Shown: in pieces, positions 28,501 through 43,500 of the stretch
Layout of the letters: every line of letters starts with the position of its first letter
Position numbering within the stretch: the stretch's first letter is position 1
Position numbers and translations under genes: made by a program
Notes under the pieces: generated by a model
The model's database searches: none
Told to the model about the DNA's origin: nothing
The model's input: only the letters and a program-made list of their open reading frames with translations
Source of the DNA: Phoronis australis
Taxonomy: Eukaryota > Phoronida > Phoronidae
Reading direction: 5' to 3'
NCBI GenBank assembly: GCA_002633005.1
Contig: NMRA01000555.1
Location: 217,867 to 281,866, forward strand
Length of the DNA stretch: 64,000 nt

Positions 28501-31500
28501 CAATCTTTTGTTGTTTCAGGTCACTATTGCCATCCCCTTTCATTTGATTGGTTGACCTGAGCTCTGCATTGAGCTCATCAATTGATAATTGCTTGGCCTC
28601 CAGCTGTGACCTGAGAGATTCTAGTTCCGCCTCCAATCGTTGATTGGCACGTTGTTTTTGTTGCAGTTTAGTTTCTAGACTGTCTACATCTGCCTTGAGA
28701 GATTCTATCTGGCCTAAAAATTACAAAATCAATGAATCAAAATTGATTTGCAGTAGAAAAATAATTTGTTGCACCATTAACAGCACATAAAAGAGCATCA
28801 TTTACAATGATGCATGCCAAAAATAATAAGACAAAATGACCCAAAATTCCTCTTCATGATGACAGGGCAAACACATAAGCAGAATTCCAGTCATGACAAC
28901 AGAGAGCAAAAATTAGTAGAATAGCTAGAATGATCAGCAGAATTTACACCAACCTTTCAAACTGTTTACGTTTTGGCCTTTGTCAGGTCCACTGCTAGGA
29001 CCACTAGCTCCACCCAGACTCCGCCTTAAACTGTCAACTTCAGCTTGACGAGCTGCTAACAAATCTTCAAGTGTTTTACATTTGCCGAAGTAAGAATGTT
29101 TCTCCTCAGTTAACTCCTTAATTTGTCTGAAAGCGAAATAAAAAGTACACTAACTCATCAAATAAATAATATTGACAATCATCGTTACTATTATCTTGTC
29201 TTACTTTCTTTTTCTTCTATTTATCATATTTTATTTATTTTTTTATTTTGTTTCATCGGTCTTTCCGAGTTAATTTCTTATTCTTTGCTTTGTCTTTCAT
29301 TTTGTAATTCTGTTAGTTTGTCTTACTGTCTGTTTGTTTTTACTGAGGGCCCCCATGGAAAGCAGTCTGAACTGATGGGGTTACCCTCATTGTAAATATT
29401 ACATTAATAAATAAATAAATAAACTATTAATTTGGAAAAAAGTTTGACAGACACAAGCTATGTTTGAAAATAAATAATCATGCAACTTTTCACTTCACAA
29501 AACAACCTGCCTAACCAATAAAACAGTTATCTTTAACTGAACTGTTAGAGGTCGGTAAGTGCTGCTATCTACAAGATAAAATAATTGACCGATGACTTCA
29601 TGTGAAATGTGAAGCATGCCATACGACTGGTCAATGTTAAGTTACTATTGGTGGTCACGACCCCCAAGAGTTGGGAAGTTGGGAATGCTGATACTTAAAT
29701 GATGAAGGGGAGGGAATGTAGTGTGACTTACTGTCTATGGACGGTGTCCCCCTGTTCCTTGGCTGACCGTAAATCTTCAGACTTGTCTTTAAGAACCTTG
29801 ATCTCTTCCTCGTACTCATGTATTGCCTGGGCGGAGAGAGACTAGCATGACAAGATACTAAACACATGGAATGTCACCACATAATACAGACAGATGGAGA
29901 AACAATGAGCTGGGACGTGATCCACAAAACCAAGACACTCACAAGTAAAGCTAGAGCGTGACCACGAATTTTGCTTATAATATGTGACGATATCTTGAGA
30001 AGACTTGCGTGATCTTGATTTTCTCGTAGAAAACATGCTCTACAGAATGCAAACCTGTGGTCATTTACTAGATACGGAATGAACATTCTCAAAGAACTAG
30101 GATCCAGTTAGAACAAAATTCAAATTTTAACCATTTTTCGCCCTAGATGTCTAAACATTTGGACCTGAATGGCTGAAATGATAAGACTTTGAAGTAGGCC
30201 TGATATGACCTTTTCTCAAAGTTTTACAATAAAATAATTTCACAAACCAATGGCACCCAGTCATATAATGACTGCTGCCACCTAACAGCTGATGGAAGTA
30301 CTAATACTTCACACTAACTGTCTTGAGAAACAGTGCATCCATGTATTGAATAGAGGATTTTGCACAAGCATCTAGTACTAAATATATAATGCTTTTGTCT
30401 TAACTTTCAATGTGGAATTGAAACGTTTTACCCATCAACCAATTTAGAGCTTCCAATCATCCTCAGAAAGCAATATTTTAGCGAAGAATTTTCATGGAAC
30501 GCAGTGCTAGGCACACATTCCACAAGGACAATTGTCATTTTCCCCCAAAATGTTCCATTGCGAATCTTTTGTTTCAAGTCAAACGATATTCCAAAATTTG
30601 CTCTACATCATAGTAATGAGAGAGAGCATTGAACAGCAAAGAGACCAGAAACAACTTATAGAATTCAAGTGCTCCACACTAAAACGTGTACACCCAACCA
30701 CACATTCACTACTTAATTTACCAGCAATAAGAAACCACGAACAAAAAACAATTTTGCAAAAACTAAAATTAAATATGATACACAACAATGGGAAAACAAT
30801 TGTACAAAAATGCAATGTTCACACATGAACATTATACAAAAATCATAATTTAAAATTAATGTGTAAATGAAAATACTCGAAACTGTCACTGATAGATTTA
30901 CCTTTTGACGATATGACTGCATGAAATGACAGCAAGGAATGAGAAATAAATAGGACACCTTAAGCAACATATTCCACCATGAGAAACAAAGTAGGAGAAT
31001 ACATCCCGAAATGTTAACTTTTAATTAATTTAACAACTTGTTGTAAAGACAAACAGAGTGCCACAATTTAAAAATAATCCCATTGGCATGTGAGCCAGCC
31101 TACAATCCCATTGGCATGTGAGACAGCCTACAAACTTTGAGAAGGAAACAATACTGAAGAAGATCAAAAGTTTAAACAAAAAAATCACTGGCTTCAGTTT
31201 TCTAAATAAAGTCAGTATTAACTATCCGTTATAATAGGCATTCAAAAACACTATACTGAGAAATGCTAAAAAAGCTAGCAGCAGTTTTTCACCAGCTCGC
31301 CCCTAGTCTTCCAACACAGTGTGCTACCAACACCCGTCACAGAGTGCTTCCAACACCCGTCACAGTGTGCTACCTACCCTGCCATCCCCTGAACTGAAGT
31401 TACTGTCCTTTTTTCCCCTTAGATCCTTGAACTTTGTGTCCAGAGTCTTGTATTTTTCTTTCTCTCTCATCAATTGTCGTTTAGATTCCTTGGCTTCAAC

Positions 31501-34500
31501 CTTTTAAGACAGAATAATAACTCATCATACTGAAAAACACTCGCTTTCAACAAGTGGATTCAAAGCACAAAGGTGAACCTAAATATCCATTTCACTCGAA
31601 TTAATTCTAATTCAGAATATAATTTATCGAAATTTCGAAATTCTTTAAAATTTTTACGTATTAAGGACTTGCCTGTCAAACTTCCCTAACCACCAGAAAT
31701 TGGACAGTTAGGCGCAACAACATTGAATAAAAAATTGGTTTAAATACAACACCACTATTTCTTTGCATCAAAAAATTGTGAGTTGTAAAAAACTTGGCAT
31801 AAAATGTGTCAATGATTGGCTGCAGTGTTTGACATAGCTCTCATGAAGTCTTCCCAGTCTACGATAAAACATCACAAGTACTCGACAAAATTAATACCAG
31901 AAATTGATCTTTTTCATTTTACAGATTTTTAAAATTTTGAGTTCTAAGTTTCTCAAAGCATTGTCCCATGGAAGCTCTGATACAGAATTTAAATGTGAAA
32001 AATTATTTAATATGGTGCTACTTGCCTTTTAGGAAAGAAATAGAAACCCTGTCCTAAGTTGGTGAGATTTTAAAAGCACTTTTTCCACAAAAAGGGAGCT
32101 ATAACACATGTATATTATGCACCATAAACGTGGAGTACCTGAAGTTTGGCGTTGTCATTCAACAACTTATCCTCAACCTCGGACAGTTTACTGGCCCTGT
32201 CAGCTCTCTCTTGATGAAGTCTCTCCTCTGTGATCTTTAACCTCTGTTCCAGAGACTTCACCTGAAACCACAAAGTGTCTCATTAGCAGTTATCCACCAG
32301 AGGGCATAACTGTCACTGAAAGCATGGGTATGGTACACATTGCCCATTTTCAAACATGAACTGTGTAAGAACTCCACAAGTCTTCTTTTACCTCTGAGCA
32401 CTTAATAAGTTTTAGCACAACTTTTTTCAATTTAGTTCTCATTTTGGCTTAACTTCTTTACAATATTAATTCCTAAAATACAACTTTCACAAACAAAGCA
32501 CTTCTCAACAACTGCAGGTCACCAACATGACCACAGATTTTTTGGCAGCCTGGTTAATATACTAGGTCACCATGAAATCACCACACAACAAAATACTACA
32601 AGAAGTAAACAGACGGAAGTCGGAAACGTTCAGCTAATTTTCCATTCCCACAAAAAACACGGTTCAGGCACTCTCGGCTGCATCGTGGTAACATTCGATC
32701 AGTTTGCCCGTTTCTCCTTTCAGGTATCTCGTTTATTTCATTTTCCGCTCTTGCCATGGTTTGGCGACTTCAGTCCTTGTCTGGCAAAATTCCCAGTTCA
32801 TATTTGGTGACTTGACATTATGCTTAGTGTCAAGCCCTGAACCTGAATACAGCTAACGTTACCTTTTTCTCCGCTGTAGACCCTTCATTGCCAGAGTCAA
32901 GCTGCTGCTTCAAGATATTATTGAACTCTGTCACCTCGGCCAGTTTCTTGGCCGTCTCTTTCCGCAGGTCCACCTCCTGGTGAAGAGATCTCTCGCTCTG
33001 ATTCAACAGTTCCTTGACCCGCTTCAGTTCATCCTGAAAAGACCAGCAAAATACCAATCTGAGCCAGAGGTATATCCGTTTCATTAGATGTGATATACGG
33101 AATTCCTGAAATTCTTTCAAGATACAAGGTAAAGCTCAATAAATGGTACTCAACGAGACCCACAGATTTTATCCTTGTTGGCAAAATGAAATTTATCCAA
33201 AGAGCGAATGCACAAACTAGAACACTGAGTGTAGAAAATATCCGACATATTCAACTTGCAAGAGCTTTTACACTCAAAGCTGCTCTTTTAGAAAATACAC
33301 TGGCTAGTAAGTATATTGTAGATATTAAAAGTGAAAGATTTAACACCTATTCCAAGCATAACATTATCATGTTTCACCAAGTGAAACTTTCAAACCATTT
33401 ATTATATGGTACATTCAGTTGTGTATATTACGTGAAAACAAATTAGAGCAATAAACATATTCTGCAAGCACAGGCAATTTGAAGTCAAAGTTAGCGGCAA
33501 AAAATCAGCTATTTGCTCAAAATGTGGAGCATTGCAAATGTGTTCCATTTTCTACCTTCAAAGATGTAGCTTCCATTTTGTAGGCATCCAGAATCTTGGA
33601 TCGATCAGAAAATGACAGCGTGTGGAGGGCATCGCTGCTACTACGAGCCAACTCAAGTTGCTTCTCAAGAGAACCATTCTGAAAAAGCCAAAATACATTC
33701 TTGGAAAAAACAGCAAAACACTCAAAAAACTATGAATTTGAACACTGGATGTTAAATCAATAACAGAACTTACAACAGGCATATTCATGAGTTGGAAACA
33801 AGTAACGTTAGTCAGAAGGTCGTTGTGCAGTAAAAATATGTCAGTATTTGTCGTGAATGGGCGATATTCTGCAATGCGCAATGCAAGGGCCATGCCACAC
33901 TTATCTGGTTATTTTTTGTAGTTGCAGTATAAATTATCTAGTCCATCTTCTCAGTGGTTTTCATAATTTTACTTTAGTTACGATGTCATATTGTGGCTAA
34001 GTTTGATCACTGCCGATAGGCCTTGCCAAAATCTCTGGCACAATAGATCATAGACAGCAGATTTGCAACTCAGATATATTGTTATGAAATTCTCAGAGGA
34101 AGCGCCATTTCCAGTTAGTTATTTTTTTGCCCGAAGTGAAACGCTACAGAGACTCACACCAGGAGACATTAATAAAATAGTGAAAATGGTCGCAGCTTGT
34201 GCGCAAGGCAAGATCACACGTGTAGTAGGCCTACATGAATCATGATACAGAACCCATAATATATTGTGGCACTGCTGACAATTCAGTAGGTTTTCATTTT
34301 ACCCTCCTATAGAAGCTTGATGATTCTGGATCACTGAAGTCATAAAATATTTCTTCGACTCTATCATTTCTCGTCTGAGAGGCTCCCATATTTAAAAACT
34401 TGTGGTAAAATTAGTGTTCATGTCCCCAACTTTGATCCACAAAAACTGTCTGCTTGAGTGCAGAACTCTCAGAACCAAAACACATTTTGAGTATAATGAC

Positions 34501-37500
34501 CAAAACAATCAAAGATCCAAAAAGTGTATTACCTGAAAATTACAGAATCTAAACCTTCTGAATTCTGAAAAGTGAAATTTTTCAAAAAACACAAAGAATA
34601 GTTTCAGTGTTTAGGTTTTCTAATTTATTTCAAACCACAGTTGGGAGCGTCATTGCTTTAAGGTCAAGTCACATCAACAGAATGTCTTAGTGTATTTTTT
34701 GTCTTTGTGCAGTAGGCTAAATGAGTTTCCACATTTTCAAGAATATCTCAAAAATATTGTTCTTCTTAGAGCATTTCAGCACGGTATTAATTAAGCACAG
34801 AGCAGAAACAGCCAAGAAGAAAATAGCCTTAAAACCAAACTGCAACCACAAAATTAATAATGTCACAATTCTAGTTTTTTTTCTTATGTCTACTGAAGTC
34901 ATAGTAAGTACCAACACAGAATGAAATATGGTCTGTACTCTACGTTCATGCAATACTACTGAAAAAAACAGAAATGTTTTGTGGCTGAAACAAAATTATT
35001 CATAATTCCATAACGGTCCTTATTCCAAAATAAAAAAACGAAACATCTGGACTTGGGCTACACAACAAGGGGGCAATGTCCACCGCAACACTCAGAAAAG
35101 CCATGCCATGTGAAATATTAATCAGGCCACGGACTACATGCCAAGTTGAAAAGAGATTAATCTATAATTGCCAGCGACCCCTCATGAGAGGACAACCTTA
35201 GAATCGATGTCGTTAGGGATCTAAACAATAACACTGTGATGTGTGTCCGTTGTGATACTCAACTGATAACTACCCAGCTAACCACAGTGACTGATAGGAG
35301 TCTGTCTGAGTTTCAGGCAATGTCAAAAAAACAACACAACCACCTACAGGGCTAGAATGATGATCATAATCAGCATCAAAATTCAATTACAGTTCTCTAA
35401 CTGACAAACTTAACCCACAAAAATGTTAACTTTTTCATTTTCTGTCTTAGAAATTCTCCCGCAAAAACAGGAAGCACGTTTGCGTACATAATTACAATTT
35501 ACGAGAGAAAAATTAAACAGAATGAGAAAAACAGATTTGTAACTTTTAAAACCAATTGGTAATTGACCTTTTATTACTATCGCAACACTGAAATTGCAAC
35601 TATTTTGTTTATGGCGTAAACATAAAATCATGGACTGTAAGATATCGAAATACTTGTTAGTGCAGTAAGAGTTAGGAAAGGCTCTTAAGGGGATTTGTGG
35701 TTTATGCAATTATGGGTACAGTGCTGAAAATAGGGGCCATAATAAGTCATTCACAGGGTCCTGCATTTTGTAATCTTCACAGAATAATAGACGGTCTGGT
35801 TCTTAAAATTGGGGGCCACTTTAAATGACTTTTGATGAAAAACCATACACTCTCACAATTTTTTTCCTCCTACAAAAAAGGACTAAAACCGCACAACCAA
35901 TCTAATGAGTGCATCAAATTGCAGAAGTCTTACCTCAGCCTTTAGCATGTCGTTTTCCTTGGACAGTTTCACTAGCCTATCATTCAGCTGTTCTTGTTCT
36001 CTATCACTCGTTTCCCTAGACCGTCGCTTTAACTTCTGTAGTTCCCTACTGAGGTCGCCCTTAGACACATCTGCTTGGCTCAACGCTTCTTCCAATTGTA
36101 CTTCCAAGTCCTGGATTTTTTCTACAAAACATGATCACATACTAACAAGCCATTTAATTTCTACAACTAGCAAATGGCTATAAACCCTAGCCTAGCATAG
36201 TTATCCACAACTTTATCATGATGTAAATTTAGTGATCGCACTGAACTCGCAGCTAACTTAATGATTGTGTACAAAAGTGTGAAAACACATGAAATTCAGG
36301 CTGTAATCCTCTCAAGTGATGTGCAATAATTCTCCAAGATCTTTAATCCAGAAAATAGCTTCAAGAACTCATCCTCCACAGCCAATCCTCCATTTCCACA
36401 TGTCAAAGGGAACCATTTCTCTGGTAAATGACAGTAGAGGTGACGCGGTTATCATCCAAAAACATTTGAAAGATTTCACTACCAAGACGAAATTTCACTA
36501 AACCAGACAAAATCAGTGAAGCCGCCAAATAACAGAAAATACCCCTGCTGACAGCCAAGACCCCACTATCCTCTCACCTTAGAAGACAGCAGATTACCTG
36601 AACTGATTCAAAGCAGAAGTGTGTTGTATACACTATATATCCCAGTCTCTGCTGTATATTGTCAAATGTAAATGCCTGAACCTAATTATGCCTTGTTGAA
36701 TTCACTGTCTATGCAGGCATTAGACAGCATCCTTAGCACACGTCAATGGATGGGTATAGTAACACAGTCAGACACTAACAATCCTGCTGGGATGACAACT
36801 ATCACAGTCACCTTTTGTTATGTGGGCATTAGGGAAATATATCTGAACTCACAGTCGGGGAAATTGACAATATTGATTACTATTCCAGTGGCACTCATCA
36901 TTAAGTGGAAGTGTCTATCACATATCAACTAGTTAAGATGAATATCCAAATTGTCTTCTTTTTACCCTGACCCGAAGGTCTTGCTGTGTTCCATGTTGCA
37001 TGCATATCAAATTCAAATTTCATTTATTCAGATCTAAATACTTCACTATATACCTGTGTTCTCCCAACTGATGTTATTAATCACTGTATTACACTAAGGA
37101 GCATGCAAAACTTTTCTTATTTTGATGATTTCTGAGACTGTATCTTCAATATGAATGTCAAGCTGTTAAGGCATTTTATTGAAACCATGAGTTCTTTCCA
37201 AATTTTTGTTAAAATTTACAAGCAAGGCAATGTCACACCAATCAAGCAAAACAGTAAAATGCTTTTACAGGGTTCTTTTCCACAAAACTGTGCAGACCAT
37301 GATATTGTAAAGCCACCACCAGAAATACCAGACATCACCTGAAAGGGTTTATACCCACCAGCGCTGACATCTGGTGGCAAAATTCCCACAACAATAATCA
37401 AGAGGACAAATAAACAGACCTGGGAGCGTATCCATATCAACCACTTCAGCATAAGATCATCTCCTTGAAAAACCTATTCAGTCCAAAATTAAATTTCATA

Positions 37501-40500
37501 GCTTTTTGCTTTCACAGATAAACTTCCAGATAAATCTATGGTAACTTGTAATATAAGGCTTGATGCAACTTACTGAATATTATTATTCATAATCTAAAGT
37601 ACAAGGTGATGTCAGAATCAAAATAGCCTGTCACTGGTCTTACCCTGTGCCTTGTTGTATTTCTCCTTGAGCCATTTGTTTTCAGTTTGAAGACTGGAGT
37701 TTTCCACCTGCAGTCTTCTTACTTGACTCTCTATCACTTCCTGTTATGGAGGGAAATCGGACATCTTAAGAAATGCACACGTGTGACATGGAAAAAAACC
37801 TAGACAAATTTCATCAAAATGCATCTCGTTTCCAACAAGATGAGATTGTAGCTTGCAATAAATTATTTTAATTATAGTTAGTTGAAAATTTTGCAATGAA
37901 ATTTAGTCAACATTTTGAAAATTATGCACACATATTACGAACTGTTAACTACACCGGATACTTTTCATATGAAACACAAAAATGATTTTTTAACACAAAT
38001 ATTAATTTCATTTTCTAAATAAAGCACTCAGCTGAAGTTGTGATTACAAGTATTTCTATTCTCTGAAAGAAGCAGGCTCGCATAAATAACAGAAATCAAC
38101 ACTCACACTAAAATGACATATTACAATTAAAAGCAACAATAACACCTCCGAGTTCATATGTGACACGGCAAGGGGCTTTTTGTAAAACACAAGCGTGACC
38201 ATAACCCAAACAATTGTGGTCCACCTGCCTTCCCTCTACTAGACGGTCAAGTATTTTCGATGCCCTCCGAAATCAGTCCCTCAATATTTCTCTAAAAATA
38301 TGTTGACTGGACACTTCCTGTTGTCTACCATTCATCATCTTTATGACACACGGCATATGATATTCACTCATTTTGGTGGACTTACTTGATCTGTCTCTTA
38401 TTCTAATTCAACATTTTCCACCTATAGTCCTGATTACGGACCTGTTAGCAGACAAGTACGATGACTTTTACCATTGATCGCAGTCAAACCCCTTTCTTTC
38501 TTTAATATGCTGTACACAAAAAATCTTCTATTTGGGACAAAAATAATTGCTCAAATTGGCTTTTTTCTCCTTTCACATCCGCAACAATGGCTGCGGATGC
38601 TCAATACTTTAATTGTTTGGTAAAATTTGCACAGTCAGAGCAAGGCATGTTAGAAGTAATGTGAAATTTCTTGAATTTTTGTTAAGAAATTTCACAAAAT
38701 ATCCCTTCATCTCAAACTAAATAGGTTTTACCACATTAATTTTGCAAATGCATGTGGTGCACTCTACATCAAATTCACTAAAACAACCAAAGTCACTGCG
38801 AATAACACAGACACACAGTGACTGAAGACCATTTTGCACAAACACACACACACTGAATCCAAGTTACCTTGTGCAACTTCAAGTGGGTTTCAGACTGGCA
38901 GCATTAATATTGGAGAAAGTGTCCATGTAATAATTTTACGTGGAGTGAAGATTAACCACGGCCAAATTGGTATAAGCTTCCAAAACCGCAGCTCAAGTCG
39001 TTCAACACAAACCCGCATGCACGCACACAAAAATCCTGTAGTGCTTTGGTAGCATTGGTATTACTGGGTAACATTACACCTCTAAGGTAAAAAGTTGGAG
39101 GGGATTCTGGTTCGACGTTTTTGAAAAAAGCAGGGTTAAATGCCAAGAGCACTTAATTGGGAAAGCAAAAAAGAACAGCGAATGGGCGCTAAGCCGAGCA
39201 TGGATGTTTAAAAACAAAATTGAGAATTCTCAAATTCACTCCTGAAAATGTCTCCACCAATTTTGCTCACGAGTACGGTATCAGAATGAATAAATAACCA
39301 TAATTCATATCTCTATCACCAAAGAGTGGGTATTTCCCATTCACATGTCTAGACGGCACTGAGTATTCTTTACCAAAAAAGGTAAGTGAGTTGTGCAACA
39401 TTTGGGAGCTCAAATTCTCACAAGATTAACTATCGCACCCTTATACTCTACCCACAAAATTTTGAAACGTGATTTCAGTTTGGCTACCTCAAGGAATAAG
39501 TTTGTTTCCTCACAACTGAGATTTAGCAGAAAAATTACATCCAAACAAAATAAAAGATGAATATCCTTTCCCGGGCATCATCTCTTACAGACACAGAACA
39601 TTCATCTTGGACTGGACAATGACGTACAGTGTACAAGACAGTGGAGACGGACTCAACATAGCAACGGACACTCACCTTTTCTACAGCCAAAGACCGTTGG
39701 TCAATACCGCTACCCCGCGGCGTGCTGGATCGACTATTCAAGAACTGGAGGAGAGATTAAAGCATGCAAACACCATCACCATGGTTACTGGGTAAGCAAA
39801 CAACAAACACCGATTATCCAATGACACAGTGAGGCTGTATATTTTGCAAAGCCTACTTTTTGTGATAAAATTGTCCAACCAATTCTTTTAAAAGGATACT
39901 AAACCCTGTTTTGATGATTTCAAAAAATACTCGTTCTAATGCCTGCTAATGCATCATTGGCGCCAATTTCCCAAGTTAAAGCCAGGAATCAACCAAAAAC
40001 TCCCACTCCTTACGTCACAGACTGGACACTGTAGTCCTTGGTGGGCAGTTTTCCCACAGTTGCCGTGTAATTTGCTAAAAGCGTATGTCACGCTTGCCAG
40101 TTTAGAAGACTTTGAAAAGAGATTTCAAATTTTCCTCCAAACTTTTGAGGGTTGTTGAGGGTTACGAAGCATTATTTCGTTTCAAAGAACTGGATGGGAA
40201 AGTCGTTTTTAGTATCTGTTATTAGACCAACCGGGTTTGGTATCCTTTTAAGCATCTTCAAACCAAAACCACAAGATAGTGCGCAGCTTTTTTCCGATAA
40301 AATTTAAGCACGTTAAAAATCAAAATTTTACTGAATTTGCAGAGAGCAAACAGGAAATATTTTAATACAGTTCTGAAAATATACATATGTTTTAAAATCA
40401 AAGGCAAAATTAGAGACATTTTATTCGCTGAATCTAAAAGATGTGGAAAACGATTGCTTTGCAACATAAACAAGCCTTAATTACACAGTGCACTTACAGT

Positions 40501-43500
40501 AAAAATTCCTTAATTTCACACACAATAGTATAATTGTTATTCCTAAAAATTAGGGTTATGTATGAAACAACAGAGATAAATATTTTGTTATCCAGACTGA
40601 GACACCATAAATTTTGAAAATGCCCACAAGGAAAATGGCTTTGTCTCAAACAAGCTTCAAAGCCATTTTCAAATTTTTGCTGAAATTTCGAGTGCGCGAA
40701 AAGTGAAGTCTGTCACAAATTGAGGAATTTAACTTAAAATTAAAACCTGTATCAATATAAAAACGTGCAAATTTGGTTAAACATAACTTGTTAAAAAGAA
40801 TTATTTAACTAAAATAGCAGTTTTTATCGTAATCCATGCCGTTTATTTCAGAATCTTTCAATATTTTCAGAATTTGAGAAAAGTATTGTTCAAGACGGTG
40901 ATATTTCAGTCCATTAAAATGGCCAAAAACAAAAATGGAATAGGGCCTTTACACTCACAAAATTGTTCTCGTAATTAACATTCCTTACTGTGATAGGACT
41001 CCATTTCCGTAACCATAACGATTCGGGGGTTTACTGGGGTTGGCCATCCTTAAACTAATTATAATTTGAAGTTGGATGTGGAAATAGAATCCTATCACGG
41101 TAAAAAATAGTATGGGAGCGAGAGTAAAAGGCCATTTTCTACCAGCTACACAAACTGAAGTGCCACTTCAATTCTTAAATGTAATTGTACAAAAGAGATC
41201 TTTCTTAAAAACATTAACAAACAAGTTAATTTCATTATGGCACACACATTAATTCGATCTATCAAATTAACTCACATTTTCTGGCGACTTCAGACGTTCT
41301 GAAAAGCTTGTATTGCTCTCTTGTCTACTAATCTGCTGAAAAACCATGCAACAAGTTACGCCACCTATTGGTTAAAGTAGTACAAGAATACAGGGTGCAC
41401 CACAGAAACTTACAATACTGCTACCAAAAAGAAATATAGATTTGCAGAAACAATAACAGCAGCGTCATCCACAAGCTCAGCAACAGACCAGGACTGTTGT
41501 CCTCAAGATAAGTGACACAGAGGTGGAGGCAGATCCACGGGACTCCATCACTGAGAAAGGATGTGATCAATCATTCATCTACTACGTCTGCTACTTGTAT
41601 TTTAAGAAGAGAGCTCAGTGGCTATTCAGTGCTGGCTTTCAGAAGTAGTCACCAAAGTTTACAACTACGGAAAATGTAGAAAAATATGCACCTAGTTAGG
41701 CCCATGCGCCTGTATCCAAAATGAGTTGTTTTTTTAAAAAAGTTTTGGTCCAGTGTTGTGCAAACAAGCACGTGCAATTAAGCACGACTCCTTGAGAGTG
41801 TGTAGCTTTTGTCTGTATTTTCCACTCCCAGCAGTTGATGTTACATTGAAACACCAACATCTATCACTGCAACAAAAAAAAAACTTGCTCAGATGCTGGT
41901 TGAAAATTTCCTTCTCTTCATTCAGATGCCTTGTGTGAATGTGACTGTAGCCAACTCTGGATACAGGCACAGTAATTACACATACGTGGATGGCTAAAGT
42001 ACGGGATACATGGTAGGGCAAATTCCTTGATTGAATTATAGGTTAAGGGAGTCCTGTGACGGTTTGCAAATGTAAAATTATCTGTTTCATAAATCACGAC
42101 AGATCTTCTTTCCTCTGCTAGTTGTCATAGATTCTCCAACCTAGGCACCACCCATTCTCTGTCTGTACGTCAGCAACTGCCAATTCACCCCCACCCCCCA
42201 CTTCCTCAGCTACCCCTAATCGGACCCATTTATCATTCACGACCGCAGATTCAGATTTAATTTCACGCTTCCGTTAGCTTTAAAAACAAGACCACGTTGA
42301 ACATGCCATCTAACTCACGATTTAAGGGTACAAAAAATTACCACTTTCTTATTTATACAAACGGTTCACAAGAAAGACCTTCACCCCCCGGTGTGAAGTG
42401 AAGGACTAGAAAAAAAGGACTGATGCTGAGCTTGCTGATCTTGCCACAAAACAAAACAAAACAAAACACAAAAAAGACAAACAATTAGTTAAAATTACCA
42501 AAACTGAATTATACGCTTCAGCGATTGTTCTTTCAATATCGAGATAATCTTGCTGGATTTCACGAAGTCTCGCATCTGATAACTCGTTTGTTCGCATGGC
42601 TAACTCGATCTCCGAGTCACAAGACTGGTCATGGCAAGACACAGACATCGTGGAGCAGTTGTCAGAAATTTCCTCGTAGATATGGTCAGAGAGGACGTGG
42701 ACATAGTTCTCCTCTCTACCANGTGACCTTCTGTCATCTAAAGCAAAGTTTCATTAAGACTATGACCTATTATGTCGAACCTCACAAGCAATTTTTTTCC
42801 ACACCAAGTGAAGAGAAGTTTACCATGAAGGTCCGTTGGAAGATAAAGACTATTAAGGGGTTACAGGCATATTTAACTGTATCAGCTTTCCTCTCTTTCT
42901 CTCTCAAACTGAAATTCATCCAAGGCAACACACATTTCACAATTTCGAACTTGGCAGTTTCATTATATTTGACCATCCCAGTGTCACCCCTGATGACACA
43001 AATTATCGTACCCAACCCTAGATTCATGCAACCTGCAATTCTGTTTCAGAGGAGATCCAGTTACGGATTAAAAACCAGAGGACTGGCAAGGTGTTTTGGT
43101 ACAGTAAAAATTCTCATATTTGGGACCGTAAGTCTCTAGAAATTTGGGACACTCATAATACCGCAGAAATTGAATGTTTCTTGATTCTAGAATTAAGGAC
43201 AAGGTTGTAGGTTCCAACCACTACGGTTGAAATTTTTTACTAAGCACAGTAATCTGTAAACATTCATACATGTAGGTTGGGAAGCAACAACTATGTCAGA
43301 AATGGCATTCGAGTGAAAAACAAATAACATCAAGTTTTATTCTAAAATGATCCCAGGGATTCATCTCCTGAGAGAATAGTGAGCTTGACTGATGACATCA
43401 CATATACGGGGTGCCCCAAAAACAGGCCCACAAAATGTCAACTCAAACTGGTAGACTAGAACTTTTGAATTTTAGTAGATGGATGATCTCTCCACAAAAT

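Noticed and set aside
42525-43139. The longest plus-strand frame (204 codons)
   Set aside because: It runs antisense through exon 4, contains an N, and the rest has no protein-like composition.
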